In this document: positions 1-6,491 of the stretch, in pieces
Position numbering within the stretch: position 1 is the stretch's first letter
Layout: each line of letters begins with the position of its first letter
Source of the DNA: Myxococcota bacterium
Lineage (GTDB): Bacteria; Myxococcota_A; Polyangia; HGW-17
DNA: 7,841 nucleotides
Direction of reading: 5' to 3'
NCBI GenBank assembly: GCA_018821745.1
Contig: JAHJLU010000530.1
Coordinates: forward strand, 1-7,841
Made by a program: the position numbers and the translations under genes
The notes under the pieces: generated by a model
Told to the model about the DNA's origin: nothing
Databases searched by the model: none
The model's input: the letters and a program-made list of their open reading frames with translations, nothing else

Positions 1-2
1 CG

Positions 3-119
3 GCCAATGTCATCTCCTACGGCGTGCTCTTCGCCTTCGCCCTGGGAGGCTGGACCACCGTGGGACAGTACTGGGAGACCCTGTGGAACACCACCATGCG
101 CATCAGCGGCATGGGCTGA
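3..119 (+). CDS. C-terminal end of an unidentified, probably membrane-associated protein (partial)
   Basis: The frame is open from the window edge (first whole codon GCC at 3) to TGA at 117-119, giving 38 residues. The peptide begins ANVISYGVLFAFALGGW and ends MRISGMG. Residues 3-15 or so are hydrophobic and aromatic, as in the last membrane helix of an inner-membrane protein. A short polar tail containing two Trp follows. Codons are strongly G/C at the third position, which supports real coding, whereas the overlapping frame starting at ATG 7 gives Ser/Pro-rich nonsense. The gene converges on the minus-strand frame ending at 155, leaving 35 bp between the stops with no clear terminator hairpin. 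The family cannot be named from this tail. Confidence 0.6.
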   Translation, partial: ANVISYGVLFAFALGGWTTVGQYWETLWNTTMRISGMG

Positions 120-154
120 ACCCAGCGCACACGCCCCTTCGCCGCCGGAGCCCC

Positions 155-1132
155 TCAGTGCTGATTCCTGGCGAGGTCTGCGAGATGCTTCTCAAGGGGG
201 AGCAGCAATGCCTTGTGGCGCTCGGACTCCTCCGAAGGAGTAAGGCTGTAGGGGGCATACTCAGGGGTGGGGACTGGCCTCGGCAGAACATCAAAGAGCT
301 GGGCCGCGCTGATGGCCTTCAGCTCTTTTCTGTAGGACTCCGGAGCCTTTTTCCACAGCTGCTCCAGGAGCTTCAGCCGAAGCTGCTCACTCCCCGTGAG
401 CCCAATGCGGAGGGTCGCCTCCAGGGGAGGCACGCCGTACTGCATCATCACCTTGTACCGGCGGGACTCGCTGATCTGCCAGGTGTGCCTTCCGAATTCA
501 GAGAGGGGCTGGCATTGACGGAACGGGTCCTTTTTGTGCTTCGGGGCCTTCACGGCGGCCAGGAGCGACTTACAGGAGGCAATGACTCTCCCCGTAACGG
601 TCGCGCGCTTTTTGATGCGCTCCCAAGGGCTGGTGCCCAGGGGGAGATATCCCAGATAGTTCATGAGCTGCATGTGGCGTCGGCAGGGGCAGTAAATCGC
701 CGGGTCCACCTTCCACCCGTAGGGGCCCGGCAGCTTTTTAGCGGCGCACTCCCTATACTCCGTGAGGCTCTTCTTCTCTCCACATGCCAGATCCTGCACC
801 ACCAGGTCGTTGGGCAGGTTGTGACTGTGTACCTGGGAGAAGAGGATGCTGCTGCCTGAATAGAAAGCCTCACGGCGGGTCCCCATGAACTGCAGCGAAT
901 AGGCGATGGGCCAGGGGAAAGGCTTGCCCCCCTGTGTGACAAGAGAATGGAGCGCAGCAGCGCCCTCAGAGGTCATGGCACCCTTGGGTATCGCCCGGGC
1001 CACCTCCATGGCGTAGACAGGATCCCCCAGGGTCTTGGTGGAGGCGATGAGGCGCGGCAGCATTTCACCGCTCACCAGAGGGCTCCTGAGCCGCAGGAGC
1101 GCCTTGACCACCGCCGCGCTGCGGGAGAGCAT
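155..1132 (-). CDS. Hypothetical Cys-containing protein; possibly the frameshifted second half of the upstream lipoprotein
   Basis: From ATG at 1132 this frame encodes 325 residues, beginning MLSRSAAVVKALLRLR. I do not recognise the family. It looks mostly helical and basic, with six cysteines (C117, C129, C148, C150, C187, C207), including a CPC pair at 148-150. There is no signal peptide or membrane segment. The upstream frame stops at 1139-1137, four bases (GAGG) before this ATG. Two readings fit. (a) It is a separate, translationally coupled gene; the only Shine-Dalgarno candidate is a weak GGGGGA ending 10 bases upstream. (b) It continues the upstream lipoprotein, broken by one extra G in the five-G run at 1148-1144; with four Gs the frames fuse as ...SAKSLGDYERMLSRSAAVV. 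The missing export signal, the cysteine content like the upstream part, and the smooth join make me favour (b) slightly. The frame is also open upstream to 1360, but that extension reads unnaturally. Confidence 0.7.
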   Translation of the reverse strand: MLSRSAAVVKALLRLRSPLVSGEMLPRLIASTKTLGDPVYAMEVARAIPKGAMTSEGAAALHSLVTQGGKPFPWPIAYSLQFMGTRREAFYSGSSILFSQVHSHNLPNDLVVQDLACGEKKSLTEYRECAAKKLPGPYGWKVDPAIYCPCRRHMQLMNYLGYLPLGTSPWERIKKRATVTGRVIASCKSLLAAVKAPKHKKDPFRQCQPLSEFGRHTWQISESRRYKVMMQYGVPPLEATLRIGLTGSEQLRLKLLEQLWKKAPESYRKELKAISAAQLFDVLPRPVPTPEYAPYSLTPSEESERHKALLLPLEKHLADLARNQH

Positions 1133-1136
1133 CCTC

Positions 1137-2606
1137 TCATAGTCCCCCGAGCGATTTGGCGCTATCCAGCGTACCGTCCGGAGGGACACATGCGCGTATT
1201 TTATCGCACTCTCCCCTTGCGTCTTTAATGCACTCGGCTTTGCGCTCCAATGTTTTTTGGTCACACACAAACCGCCAGTGCTGTTGCATCCTGGAGACAC
1301 TGAAGAGGTGTGAGTAGAGCTGCTCCAGCTCCTTTTTTGCTCCCATGGCGACCAGCGCATCGATAAAAATCAGGGACCAGTCGTCAAAGCGCGTGAGCTG
1401 GGCCCCAAGGGCCGCAGTCGCGAGTCCGCATGCGCGCACGCCGCTCTCTTCCACCAGCTTTTTAACCCAGGCCCCGGTCTCGAGCCCCTTTTTACCCCCA
1501 TCCAGGGCGCTGAAATAGGCAGAAGAGGCTGCTGTGAGCCATTTGGCCCTGCACTCCTCAACGGCCAGATCCGCGGGCACGGCGGCGGGTTTCTTCAGCG
1601 GCGCAGCGGTGGTGCTGGCGTCGTCTTTCTTCTGTGATGCCGCGCCCTCCGGCGACTTTGCCCTGGCAACATAGGGGACCGGAACCTCCGCGTGATTCCC
1701 CACTGCCAAGAGCGCGAAGAGCCGCCGGGGGTCGTAGGGACGCCCCCTGAGGGAGGGGTCATCGAGGTCAGTCAGGGCCTTCTGGCACCACTTTCGTGTG
1801 TTGCTGATAAAAAGACAGCGCTCCAGCATGGCCAGCACCGCCGGTGAACGCACCCGGGCGTTGGCCACCATGGGGAGCGCCTCGCGGATAAAGTCAAGAG
1901 TGGCACTGAAGCGGGCGAAGTCGCTGGTGTCCCGCCCTGTGAGCCAGGTGAAGGCCGGCTCCAGGAGCGCCATGACCACCCTCGAGAAGCGCAGATTGGG
2001 AGTATTTTTCTCGTCAGTGAGGGCAAAGATTGCGCGGAGCAGCGCCACAGTTGCGGAGTTGATGGCATTATGGCGCATCCCCTGTCTCGTGAGTTCCCCG
2101 AGCTCCCTGGTGAGCTGGGCCACTTTGTAGGAAGCGTCAACCGGCAGCACCCCGTACCTGGCAAGAGCCCAGTGGAGGTACTCAGCACCATCCCAGTGCC
2201 AGCCTTTCTTCTTTTTGGTGCTATCCTCGCACATTGCGCTGATGGAGCGCTCCAGATAACGCTGCACGGCAATACCGCTCCCTGAGCCCATGAGCCCTGA
2301 GAGGGCGGCCATGTGCGCCGCCGCGCCACCGGGAAGCGCGGGCAGCCGCTTGACAAAGAGCCCGAACAGGCGTTTTCCCATGAGCCTGCCCTTCGCAGGA
2401 TCCACAGCTGCAGTCCGGTAAAAGTGGCCCATAAGCCGCTGCGCCTCTTTGGGCTCACCGCGGGCCTCGTAGCGTTTCACCACCCGCTCCCAATCAAAGG
2501 CCTGGGCCACAGGGGTCTCGCCGGAAGAGGCATTGCGCCGTCTCCCGGTACAGGCCGAGAGCACCCCCACTGACCCGATTATGAGGAGAATTATTGAAGT
2601 TCTCAT
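1137..2606 (-). CDS. Predicted envelope lipoprotein, alpha-helical, family not recognised
   Basis: The 489-residue product starts with a classic lipoprotein signal: MRTS, a hydrophobic core (residues 5-16), then a Leu-Ser-Ala-Cys lipobox with the acylated Cys at 19. It should be exported by Sec and anchored by a lipid. The mature part looks helical throughout, with nine further cysteines (126, 264, 274, 352, 393, 448, 459, 467, 473) that could form disulfides, and a Lys/Ala/Pro-rich linker at about 317-348. I chose ATG 2606 rather than the upstream in-frame ATG at 2708 because it begins the signal peptide, has GGGAGGG seven bases upstream, and overlaps the previous gene's TGA as ATGA (translational coupling). 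The product probably acts with that upstream AgmX/PglI-type lipoprotein. It ends at a TGA just after a GGGGG run and may be a truncated form of an approximately 815-residue protein. Confidence 0.8.
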   Translation of the reverse strand: MRTSIILLIIGSVGVLSACTGRRRNASSGETPVAQAFDWERVVKRYEARGEPKEAQRLMGHFYRTAAVDPAKGRLMGKRLFGLFVKRLPALPGGAAAHMAALSGLMGSGSGIAVQRYLERSISAMCEDSTKKKKGWHWDGAEYLHWALARYGVLPVDASYKVAQLTRELGELTRQGMRHNAINSATVALLRAIFALTDEKNTPNLRFSRVVMALLEPAFTWLTGRDTSDFARFSATLDFIREALPMVANARVRSPAVLAMLERCLFISNTRKWCQKALTDLDDPSLRGRPYDPRRLFALLAVGNHAEVPVPYVARAKSPEGAASQKKDDASTTAAPLKKPAAVPADLAVEECRAKWLTAASSAYFSALDGGKKGLETGAWVKKLVEESGVRACGLATAALGAQLTRFDDWSLIFIDALVAMGAKKELEQLYSHLFSVSRMQQHWRFVCDQKTLERKAECIKDARGECDKIRACVPPDGTLDSAKSLGGL

Positions 2607-4291
2607 TTTGTTCCCTCCCCGGGTGCGAACGTCCACGTGTGGACAAAAGAGGCCGTCCCCTTTGTCGGGGTGGGGAAGCGCAATATCTTCATCCGCTCGC
2701 ACAGACACCTGCCCACCTGCTTGCCGGCGGCCAGATGTTTTTTGACAGTGCAGACACCCACGTGGCCATTCTGCATGATGGTCGCGCTGACGGTCACCTC
2801 GCCGCCGAGAGAGTTTTGTTTCATCAACTCCCGCCCGTAGCAGGCAAGCACATTTCGCCTGTGGGCTCTGAGCACAGCCCGGATCTCATTAACATCTACC
2901 GGGCCCTTGGACTTTGTGGATCTTTCCTTTACCGTGGGCACCACTTGTTTGACCCAGGGGTTATTGCGGCTTCCTCGGAGCAGCACAGCATAGTCAAAAA
3001 AGTCTCTGCGTGATTCAAAATGGAAGAAGGGCGGGCGGGCATCATCGGGCCACCCGTTCCAGAGGTAATCCGCCAGGTTCACGTAGTCCATGGCGCCTCC
3101 CATGGGACGGCGGGGCGTCTTTGGGAACGGTTCAAGTGCCACCACCGGAAACATGCAGCTCCCCGGGTCAAAGGGTATTTTCCCATGGGACACCTTCATG
3201 CTGCACTCTTTTTTTGGCCTGGAGCGCAGCGCCAGAATCGCCTTTTTAAGGGTGCCAAAGGAGAGCCCCTTGTGAAACACCACTTGAACCTCACTGCTGT
3301 ACAGAGGCATCCCATCCCCCGGCGCCACAAGGCCGGCAGGGAAATTGGGGACAAACCAGGCATCATGGAGACGTTTTTGTACCCGGCGCCACCCTTGTGC
3401 CAGGGGGATGCGCTCCATTTTCAACTCCCGCTTGTAGTTGTGGTGCTGGAGAACCATGATCCGCACCGTGAGGGCGCGCTGAGTGAGCTCCAGAACAATT
3501 TGACGCATGGGGTTTTGGTGGGCATCAGACCCCTGCACGTGACGAAAGAGGGCCCAAAACAGCTGGGGAAACAGCTGGCTTTGAGGCGTCTTTGTTTCCT
3601 TCTCTTTGCGCACCAGGGCCGCGTTCCGGAAGATGTTCACCCGGGGTCTGTGATCATCCACCTCAATGAACCCCTCCTTGTGCACACCGCGCCGCTCGTG
3701 CCACTTCGCGCCACCGGGGAGGGTGTAGTTGCACTCGTGGCGGGAGAGGATCACGGGAGTGAGCGTGTTGGCACGGGGGTTGTCGTGACCGGGGGTCGCA
3801 AAGAGGAGCCCCGTGAAGCCCTCCTTCGCCGCTGCTGAGTAGATGGTCTGAAACAGCGAGAGGGGCATGGCATCGGGGGCGTCGAGCATAAAGCTCCCGG
3901 AAAAGGCCTCCACCGTGAGGGGCTTTTCTGAATCGGGGATCTGCGGCTGTGTGCTGCTGCCCGGGAGGCGCTTTTCGAGCGGTCGTCCCATTGCGATGGC
4001 CCTTTTCGCCCGGGCCAGGGCGTTGGACAGGGGCAGAAGGGTGGTCCGGTTCCACCGCCCCTCCAGGACCATCTGCGGGGGTGGGACAAAGGGTGACGCA
4101 AAGGCGACCACCTTCTCGCCGTCCACATAGAGCCCCTCCTTCTGCACCACAACCAGGGGGGTGCGGTGAGGGAGCTCCCCGGCGCTCCCGTCAGCCATCA
4201 CAAAGGTGAACTGCGGCTCGGGGGGAACAGACGACTTGCGACACGCGAAGCCCAAAACCAGCAGAAGTGACACAGCAACATACAATCTCAT
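2603..4291 (-). CDS. Predicted lipoprotein with ExbD/TolR-like regions and an AgmX/PglI-like C-terminal (TonB-like) domain
   Basis: The 562-residue product starts MRLYVAVSLLLVLGFAC: a signal peptide with a slightly atypical lipobox (Leu-Gly-Phe-Ala-Cys17). Residues 45-168 resemble an ExbD/TolR periplasmic domain: PLVVVQKEGLYVDGEKV, then a helix, then LDAPDAMPLSLFQTIYSAAAKEGF. Residues 263-342 may be a second, diverged copy (LELTQRALTVRI ... ERIPLAQGW). Residues 466-558 match the pattern of the AgmX/PglI C-terminal domain: a helix ending in CY (484-485), LGGEVTVSATIMQNGHVG, a Cys-containing helix (529, 531), FP at 539-540 and a closing strand. In Myxococcota such tails occur on gliding and envelope proteins and resemble TonB ends; coupling to energised transport is inference. 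AGGAGG (4310-4305) lies 13 bases before ATG 4291, longer than usual, and no other start fits. The stop overlaps the next gene's ATG. Confidence 0.82.
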   Translation of the reverse strand: MRLYVAVSLLLVLGFACRKSSVPPEPQFTFVMADGSAGELPHRTPLVVVQKEGLYVDGEKVVAFASPFVPPPQMVLEGRWNRTTLLPLSNALARAKRAIAMGRPLEKRLPGSSTQPQIPDSEKPLTVEAFSGSFMLDAPDAMPLSLFQTIYSAAAKEGFTGLLFATPGHDNPRANTLTPVILSRHECNYTLPGGAKWHERRGVHKEGFIEVDDHRPRVNIFRNAALVRKEKETKTPQSQLFPQLFWALFRHVQGSDAHQNPMRQIVLELTQRALTVRIMVLQHHNYKRELKMERIPLAQGWRRVQKRLHDAWFVPNFPAGLVAPGDGMPLYSSEVQVVFHKGLSFGTLKKAILALRSRPKKECSMKVSHGKIPFDPGSCMFPVVALEPFPKTPRRPMGGAMDYVNLADYLWNGWPDDARPPFFHFESRRDFFDYAVLLRGSRNNPWVKQVVPTVKERSTKSKGPVDVNEIRAVLRAHRRNVLACYGRELMKQNSLGGEVTVSATIMQNGHVGVCTVKKHLAAGKQVGRCLCERMKILRFPTPTKGTASFVHTWTFAPGEGTK

Positions 4292-4334
4292 GGCACACCA
4301 TAATCCTCCTCCCCACCTTACTGCGCTTTGCCCC

Positions 4335-4351
4335 ACTTTTCACGGAAAAGT
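4335..4351. promoter_or_regulatory. Perfect 7-bp inverted repeat upstream of the lipoprotein operon
   Basis: ACTTTTC-ACG-GAAAAGT forms a perfect 7+3+7 inverted repeat, 44 bp upstream of ATG 4291, between the purine-rich repeats and the ribosome-binding site. The AT-rich arms and dyad spacing suit a dimeric repressor operator; a weak RNA hairpin is the alternative. No clear -10/-35 pair is visible beside it, so the regulatory role is inferred. Confidence 0.3.
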
Positions 4352-4358
4352 TATCCAC

Positions 4359-4504
4359 CCCGCACTCTTCCATCCCCCTCTTCCTGGGACCGCGGGCATC
4401 CTGCCCGCACTCTTCTCCCCCTCTTCCCCGGCCCCACATGCATCCTGCCCGCACTCTTCCCTTCTCTTCTCCTCCCGTCTTCTCTTCCCTCCTCCCTCTT
4501 CCCC
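4359..4504. repeat. Imperfect tandem repeats (44-45 bp) in a polypyrimidine/polypurine tract
   Basis: CCCGCACTCTTC recurs at 4359-4370, 4404-4415 and 4448-4459, with periods of 45 and 44 bases. The first two units both end GCATCCTG. Between units 1 and 2 lies a perfect inverted repeat, GCGGGCA-TCC-TGCCCGC (4392-4408). The tract then becomes almost pure pyrimidine: 4454-4504 holds one purine (G4477) in 51 bases. On the transcribed minus strand this is a purine-rich leader full of GGAGG-like sequence ahead of the lipoprotein gene. No protein-like frame crosses it. Confidence 0.75.
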
Positions 4505-4538
4505 AGAACCCCACGCAAACTCAGCGTCACAACAACTC

Positions 4539-5021
4539 TCAACTGCCGTCTCTTTCCTCTCTGATCGCCTCAGCGTGCTCTGCTACCTCCTCCCGGAGAG
4601 TCCACTGATACTCCTGGTCCATGAGCTTCTCGAACAGGAACTGATCGTATGCTCCATAGGTATGGACCTCGTCTATGGGGGCCTCCATATCTTCGAGCTC
4701 AGCTAGAGTCTCGATGTAACCCCCGTCAGCCAGGAGCGACTCAGCGGACCAGAAAAATTCGCTCCACTGCTCTTCAAAGGACTCCCTCCATTCATTCTCA
4801 GCCTGCTCGAGGGCCATTTCGTAGGCCTCGGCAATCAGGGCGACGGGATCCTCATGGCGTTCATCATCGGGGGTGGAATCATCCCGCTCGTCCTCAAGGA
4901 GCTCCTCATTGAGAAAATGGGCACCATCCATATTTTCGTATGCGAGGTATTTGTAAAAGTGCTCGTAGTCGAGATCGCGGAAGAACTCTTCAATAATGGA
5001 TTTCTCAGGTTTTTCAGTCAT
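4539..5021 (-). CDS. Highly acidic 160-residue protein, unknown function
   Basis: The product has 50 Asp/Glu among 160 residues (about 31%) and only 11 Lys/Arg, so a net charge near -39. It has no cysteine, signal peptide or membrane segment, so it is probably cytosolic. It is rich in aromatic residues (FFRDLDYEHFYKYLAYENMD near the N-terminus; EEQWSEFFW in the middle), so a folded helical domain is more likely than pure disorder. Only about residues 40-58 look like a disordered acidic linker. AGAGGAG sits nine bases before ATG 5021. The gene begins 20 bp after the DnaJ-like gene stops, so the two are probably co-transcribed. It could be a partner or inhibitor of the DnaJ-like protein, or a DNA-mimic-type acidic protein; nothing in the sequence decides this. 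Family not recognised. Confidence 0.75.
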   Translation of the reverse strand: MTEKPEKSIIEEFFRDLDYEHFYKYLAYENMDGAHFLNEELLEDERDDSTPDDERHEDPVALIAEAYEMALEQAENEWRESFEEQWSEFFWSAESLLADGGYIETLAELEDMEAPIDEVHTYGAYDQFLFEKLMDQEYQWTLREEVAEHAEAIREERDGS

Positions 5022-5041
5022 GGTTGATTACTCCTCTTGTG

Positions 5042-5953
5042 TTACTCATACCAGCCGCCCCTGACTGAGGGCGCGAAGCACTCTTGGGTCAGTTTGCTCC
5101 CATAAGAATACCAGCCAAACTCCACTTTCCCGTCTTTGGGAGGGAGGATATCTTTCGTCCTCAGTTGTTCAAGCTGCACAATCCTTATGCAAAGGTCACC
5201 ACAGATCAACTCTCCCTCAAGAGGAAGACTGCTGTGCCCCTGTCCCTTGACTACGATCAGGTTCCCCATGGCTGGAACGGACAGCTTCACCGGGAGAACA
5301 CACACTACCGGGTGAAGCCTCAGCACCTCCGTGAGCCGCCGCTCCGACAGCAGCCTCCCACATCCATGGCAGACCTTGCAAGCGCCCATTTGCCTCACGA
5401 AACCATCATCGGAGTATATGGGCCCGCTGCCGCTCCCCTTGCACCGCGGGCACGTCACTACCTTTGGCAGACGCTTGTCGTAGGAGGGGTTGTGCTCAAA
5501 GCGGGTGTACCGAAGCGCGCGGACACTGGAGAGCGGTTCCCCCTCCCGAAGCACCAGGGTGAGATGGATGTCCCACAGATCCATGAATACAGGGAAATCT
5601 GTGTACTCCGTCAAATGGATCGCCTCCACCAGCTGGATACGGATGTTGTTGCGGTAGAGGCGCTCATAGTGGGCCGTAAGATCCCGGTATTTTATAAAGG
5701 ACTCCCCGAGCCGGAAGCGCTCCTCGGGTGTGGCGGACCACCCAGCCGTGGGACGCCGACGGCCCTGCGTGATGCGTCTCCCGAAAATGTATGCGGCGGC
5801 GCGGGCAAGCTCCATCATGGTTTTATAGCTCCATGGCCGGAACACCTTCCGGATAAATTGCTCCTGCCTTATAAACCCGATTACGACGTCGCTCCGTTCA
5901 GCGCCTGGTTGAATATCCAGCACGTCACAGGCTCTCTTATAACTGCCACTCAT
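5042..5953 (-). CDS. DnaJ-like protein with a two-repeat zinc finger, lacking the HPD motif
   Basis: The 303-residue product has two DnaJ-type CxxCxGxG-like repeats: CPRCKGSG at 168-175 and CKVCHGCG at 192-199. Canonical DnaJ has four. They are followed at about 218-259 by LPVKLSVPAMGNLIVVKGQG ... GDLCIRI, which resembles the DnaJ C-terminal substrate-binding domain (a glycine turn, then GDL before a final strand). The N-terminus (about 5-58: ACDVLDIQPGAERSDVV ... RKVFRPWSY ... ARAAAYIFG) has the helix spacing of a J domain, but the Hsp70-activating His-Pro-Asp is replaced by Arg-Pro-Trp. I infer a specialised client-binding or scaffold protein that would not stimulate DnaK. ATG 5953 was chosen over the upstream ATG at 6016 because GAGAGGAG lies six bases before it. 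It is the first gene of the minus cluster, with a candidate promoter near 6106. Confidence 0.78.
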   Translation of the reverse strand: MSGSYKRACDVLDIQPGAERSDVVIGFIRQEQFIRKVFRPWSYKTMMELARAAAYIFGRRITQGRRRPTAGWSATPEERFRLGESFIKYRDLTAHYERLYRNNIRIQLVEAIHLTEYTDFPVFMDLWDIHLTLVLREGEPLSSVRALRYTRFEHNPSYDKRLPKVVTCPRCKGSGSGPIYSDDGFVRQMGACKVCHGCGRLLSERRLTEVLRLHPVVCVLPVKLSVPAMGNLIVVKGQGHSSLPLEGELICGDLCIRIVQLEQLRTKDILPPKDGKVEFGWYSYGSKLTQECFAPSVRGGWYE

Positions 5954-6084
5954 TGCCCGCTCCTCTCTGCGCCGGTGCCAAAAGTATGGACCGGGCGCTG
6001 CTGTTATCAATCCCATTAGGGCTTCCCCGGAGCCAAAGCGCCCCGCAACACAAGAATAATCAACAGAAAAACATAAAACCTTCC

Positions 6085-6097
6085 GGGCAATATGCCC
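6085..6097. promoter_or_regulatory. Inverted repeat just downstream of the candidate minus-strand start
   Basis: GGGCA-ATA-TGCCC is a perfect 5+3+5 dyad at about +2 to +14 relative to the start implied by the TATAAT at 6111-6106. A protein bound here would block initiation, so it is a plausible operator. Such short dyads also occur by chance. Confidence 0.25.
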
Positions 6098-6105
6098 ATA
6101 AAGTA

Positions 6106-6111
6106 ATTATA
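6106..6111 (-). promoter_or_regulatory. Candidate -10 box of the promoter for the DnaJ-like/acidic protein operon
   Basis: On the minus strand this is a perfect TATAAT in an AT-rich spacer. It would place the transcription start near 6099 and leave a leader of about 146 bases before ATG 5953. No good TTGACA-like -35 lies at 16-18 bases, so the promoter may depend on an activator or may be a chance match. Confidence 0.35.
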
Positions 6112-6425
6112 CCTGTGGCGAGGTCAGAAATTGTCTCAGCGCAAAGATTTATGCCGCAGAAGACAGGGGCTGAATCTGTGAGTGGGAGCAACAAAAAAAG
6201 GAGCCGAAGCCCTTGTAAACATGGGGACAGTTATTTTAAGGGGTCACACGAAACAAGGTGGCCGGGCGCTACCCTGAAAGTCCCGAATCCAATGTTTCAC
6301 AGTGGCTGTTTCCCGGTGGGCTGCAAGGTGGTAAGGGCCGCGCAGTTGTCATCTCCAGAAATTCCTGAAAATGCTGCAATACCAATCACATAAAAACGAA
6401 CGGACATTTTCTGACCGTGCCTGGA

Positions 6426-6440
6426 GTACTCCTTGAGTAC
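6426..6440. promoter_or_regulatory. GTACTC/GAGTAC dyad upstream of the small zinc-site gene
   Basis: GTACTC-CTT-GAGTAC is a perfect 6+3+6 inverted repeat. It overlaps a separate 10-bp palindrome, GGAGTACTCC (6423-6432), so GAGTAC occurs here twice directly and once inverted. It ends 51 bp before ATG 6492, a normal place for an operator of the plus-strand genes. No confident core promoter is visible. Confidence 0.3.
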
Positions 6441-6491
6441 GAGCGCGGCGCCCTCCCTGGCACATCACCCCCGCGCAAAAAGGAGAAGTCC

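Larger units (their letters stand above)
5954..6491. other. 538-bp divergent intergenic region
   Basis: This spacer separates the minus-strand cluster from the plus-strand zinc-protein genes and is visibly lower in GC than its flanks, especially 6040-6410. I see the candidate minus promoter (6106-6111), the two short dyads listed separately, an A-rich stretch (6192-6200), and GGGGACAGTTATTTT at 6223-6237 followed by GGGGTCAC at 6240-6247. The open frame across its left half (plus, 5953-6393) has an unnatural composition and no ribosome-binding site. No tRNA or other recognisable RNA gene was seen. Confidence 0.7.

Noticed and set aside
83..859. Plus-strand frame of 258 codons opposite the 155-1132 gene
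   Set aside because: It is antisense to a better coding frame, has no ribosome-binding site, and has low-complexity, unnatural composition typical of GC-rich shadow frames.
1139..1360. Extended N-terminus of the 155-1132 frame back to ATG 1360
   Set aside because: Residues over this stretch look unnatural, while the overlapping lipoprotein frame reads as good protein up to its stop at 1137.
4351..4359. TTATCCACC, a near-match to a DnaA box, as part of a replication origin
   Set aside because: It is a single imperfect box with no cluster, no AT-rich unwinding region and no dnaA/dnaN neighbours; chance is likely, and it abuts the inverted repeat.
4359..4504. CRISPR array
   Set aside because: Only three imperfect copies of a 12-base core with similar, not unique, pyrimidine-rich intervals, and no cas genes; it is a tandem repeat.
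5084..6019. Plus-strand frame of 311 codons opposite the DnaJ-like gene
   Set aside because: The minus strand carries recognisable CxxCxGxG repeats and a good ribosome-binding site; the plus frame has no domain and no start signal.
5953..6393. Plus-strand 146-codon frame in the divergent spacer
   Set aside because: It is rich in Lys, Ser, Gln and Pro with no pattern, has no Shine-Dalgarno sequence, and runs through the promoter-like, lower-GC region.
6459..6476. TGGCAC near 6460 as a sigma-54 promoter
   Set aside because: The matching TTGC-type -12 element is absent at the required spacing.
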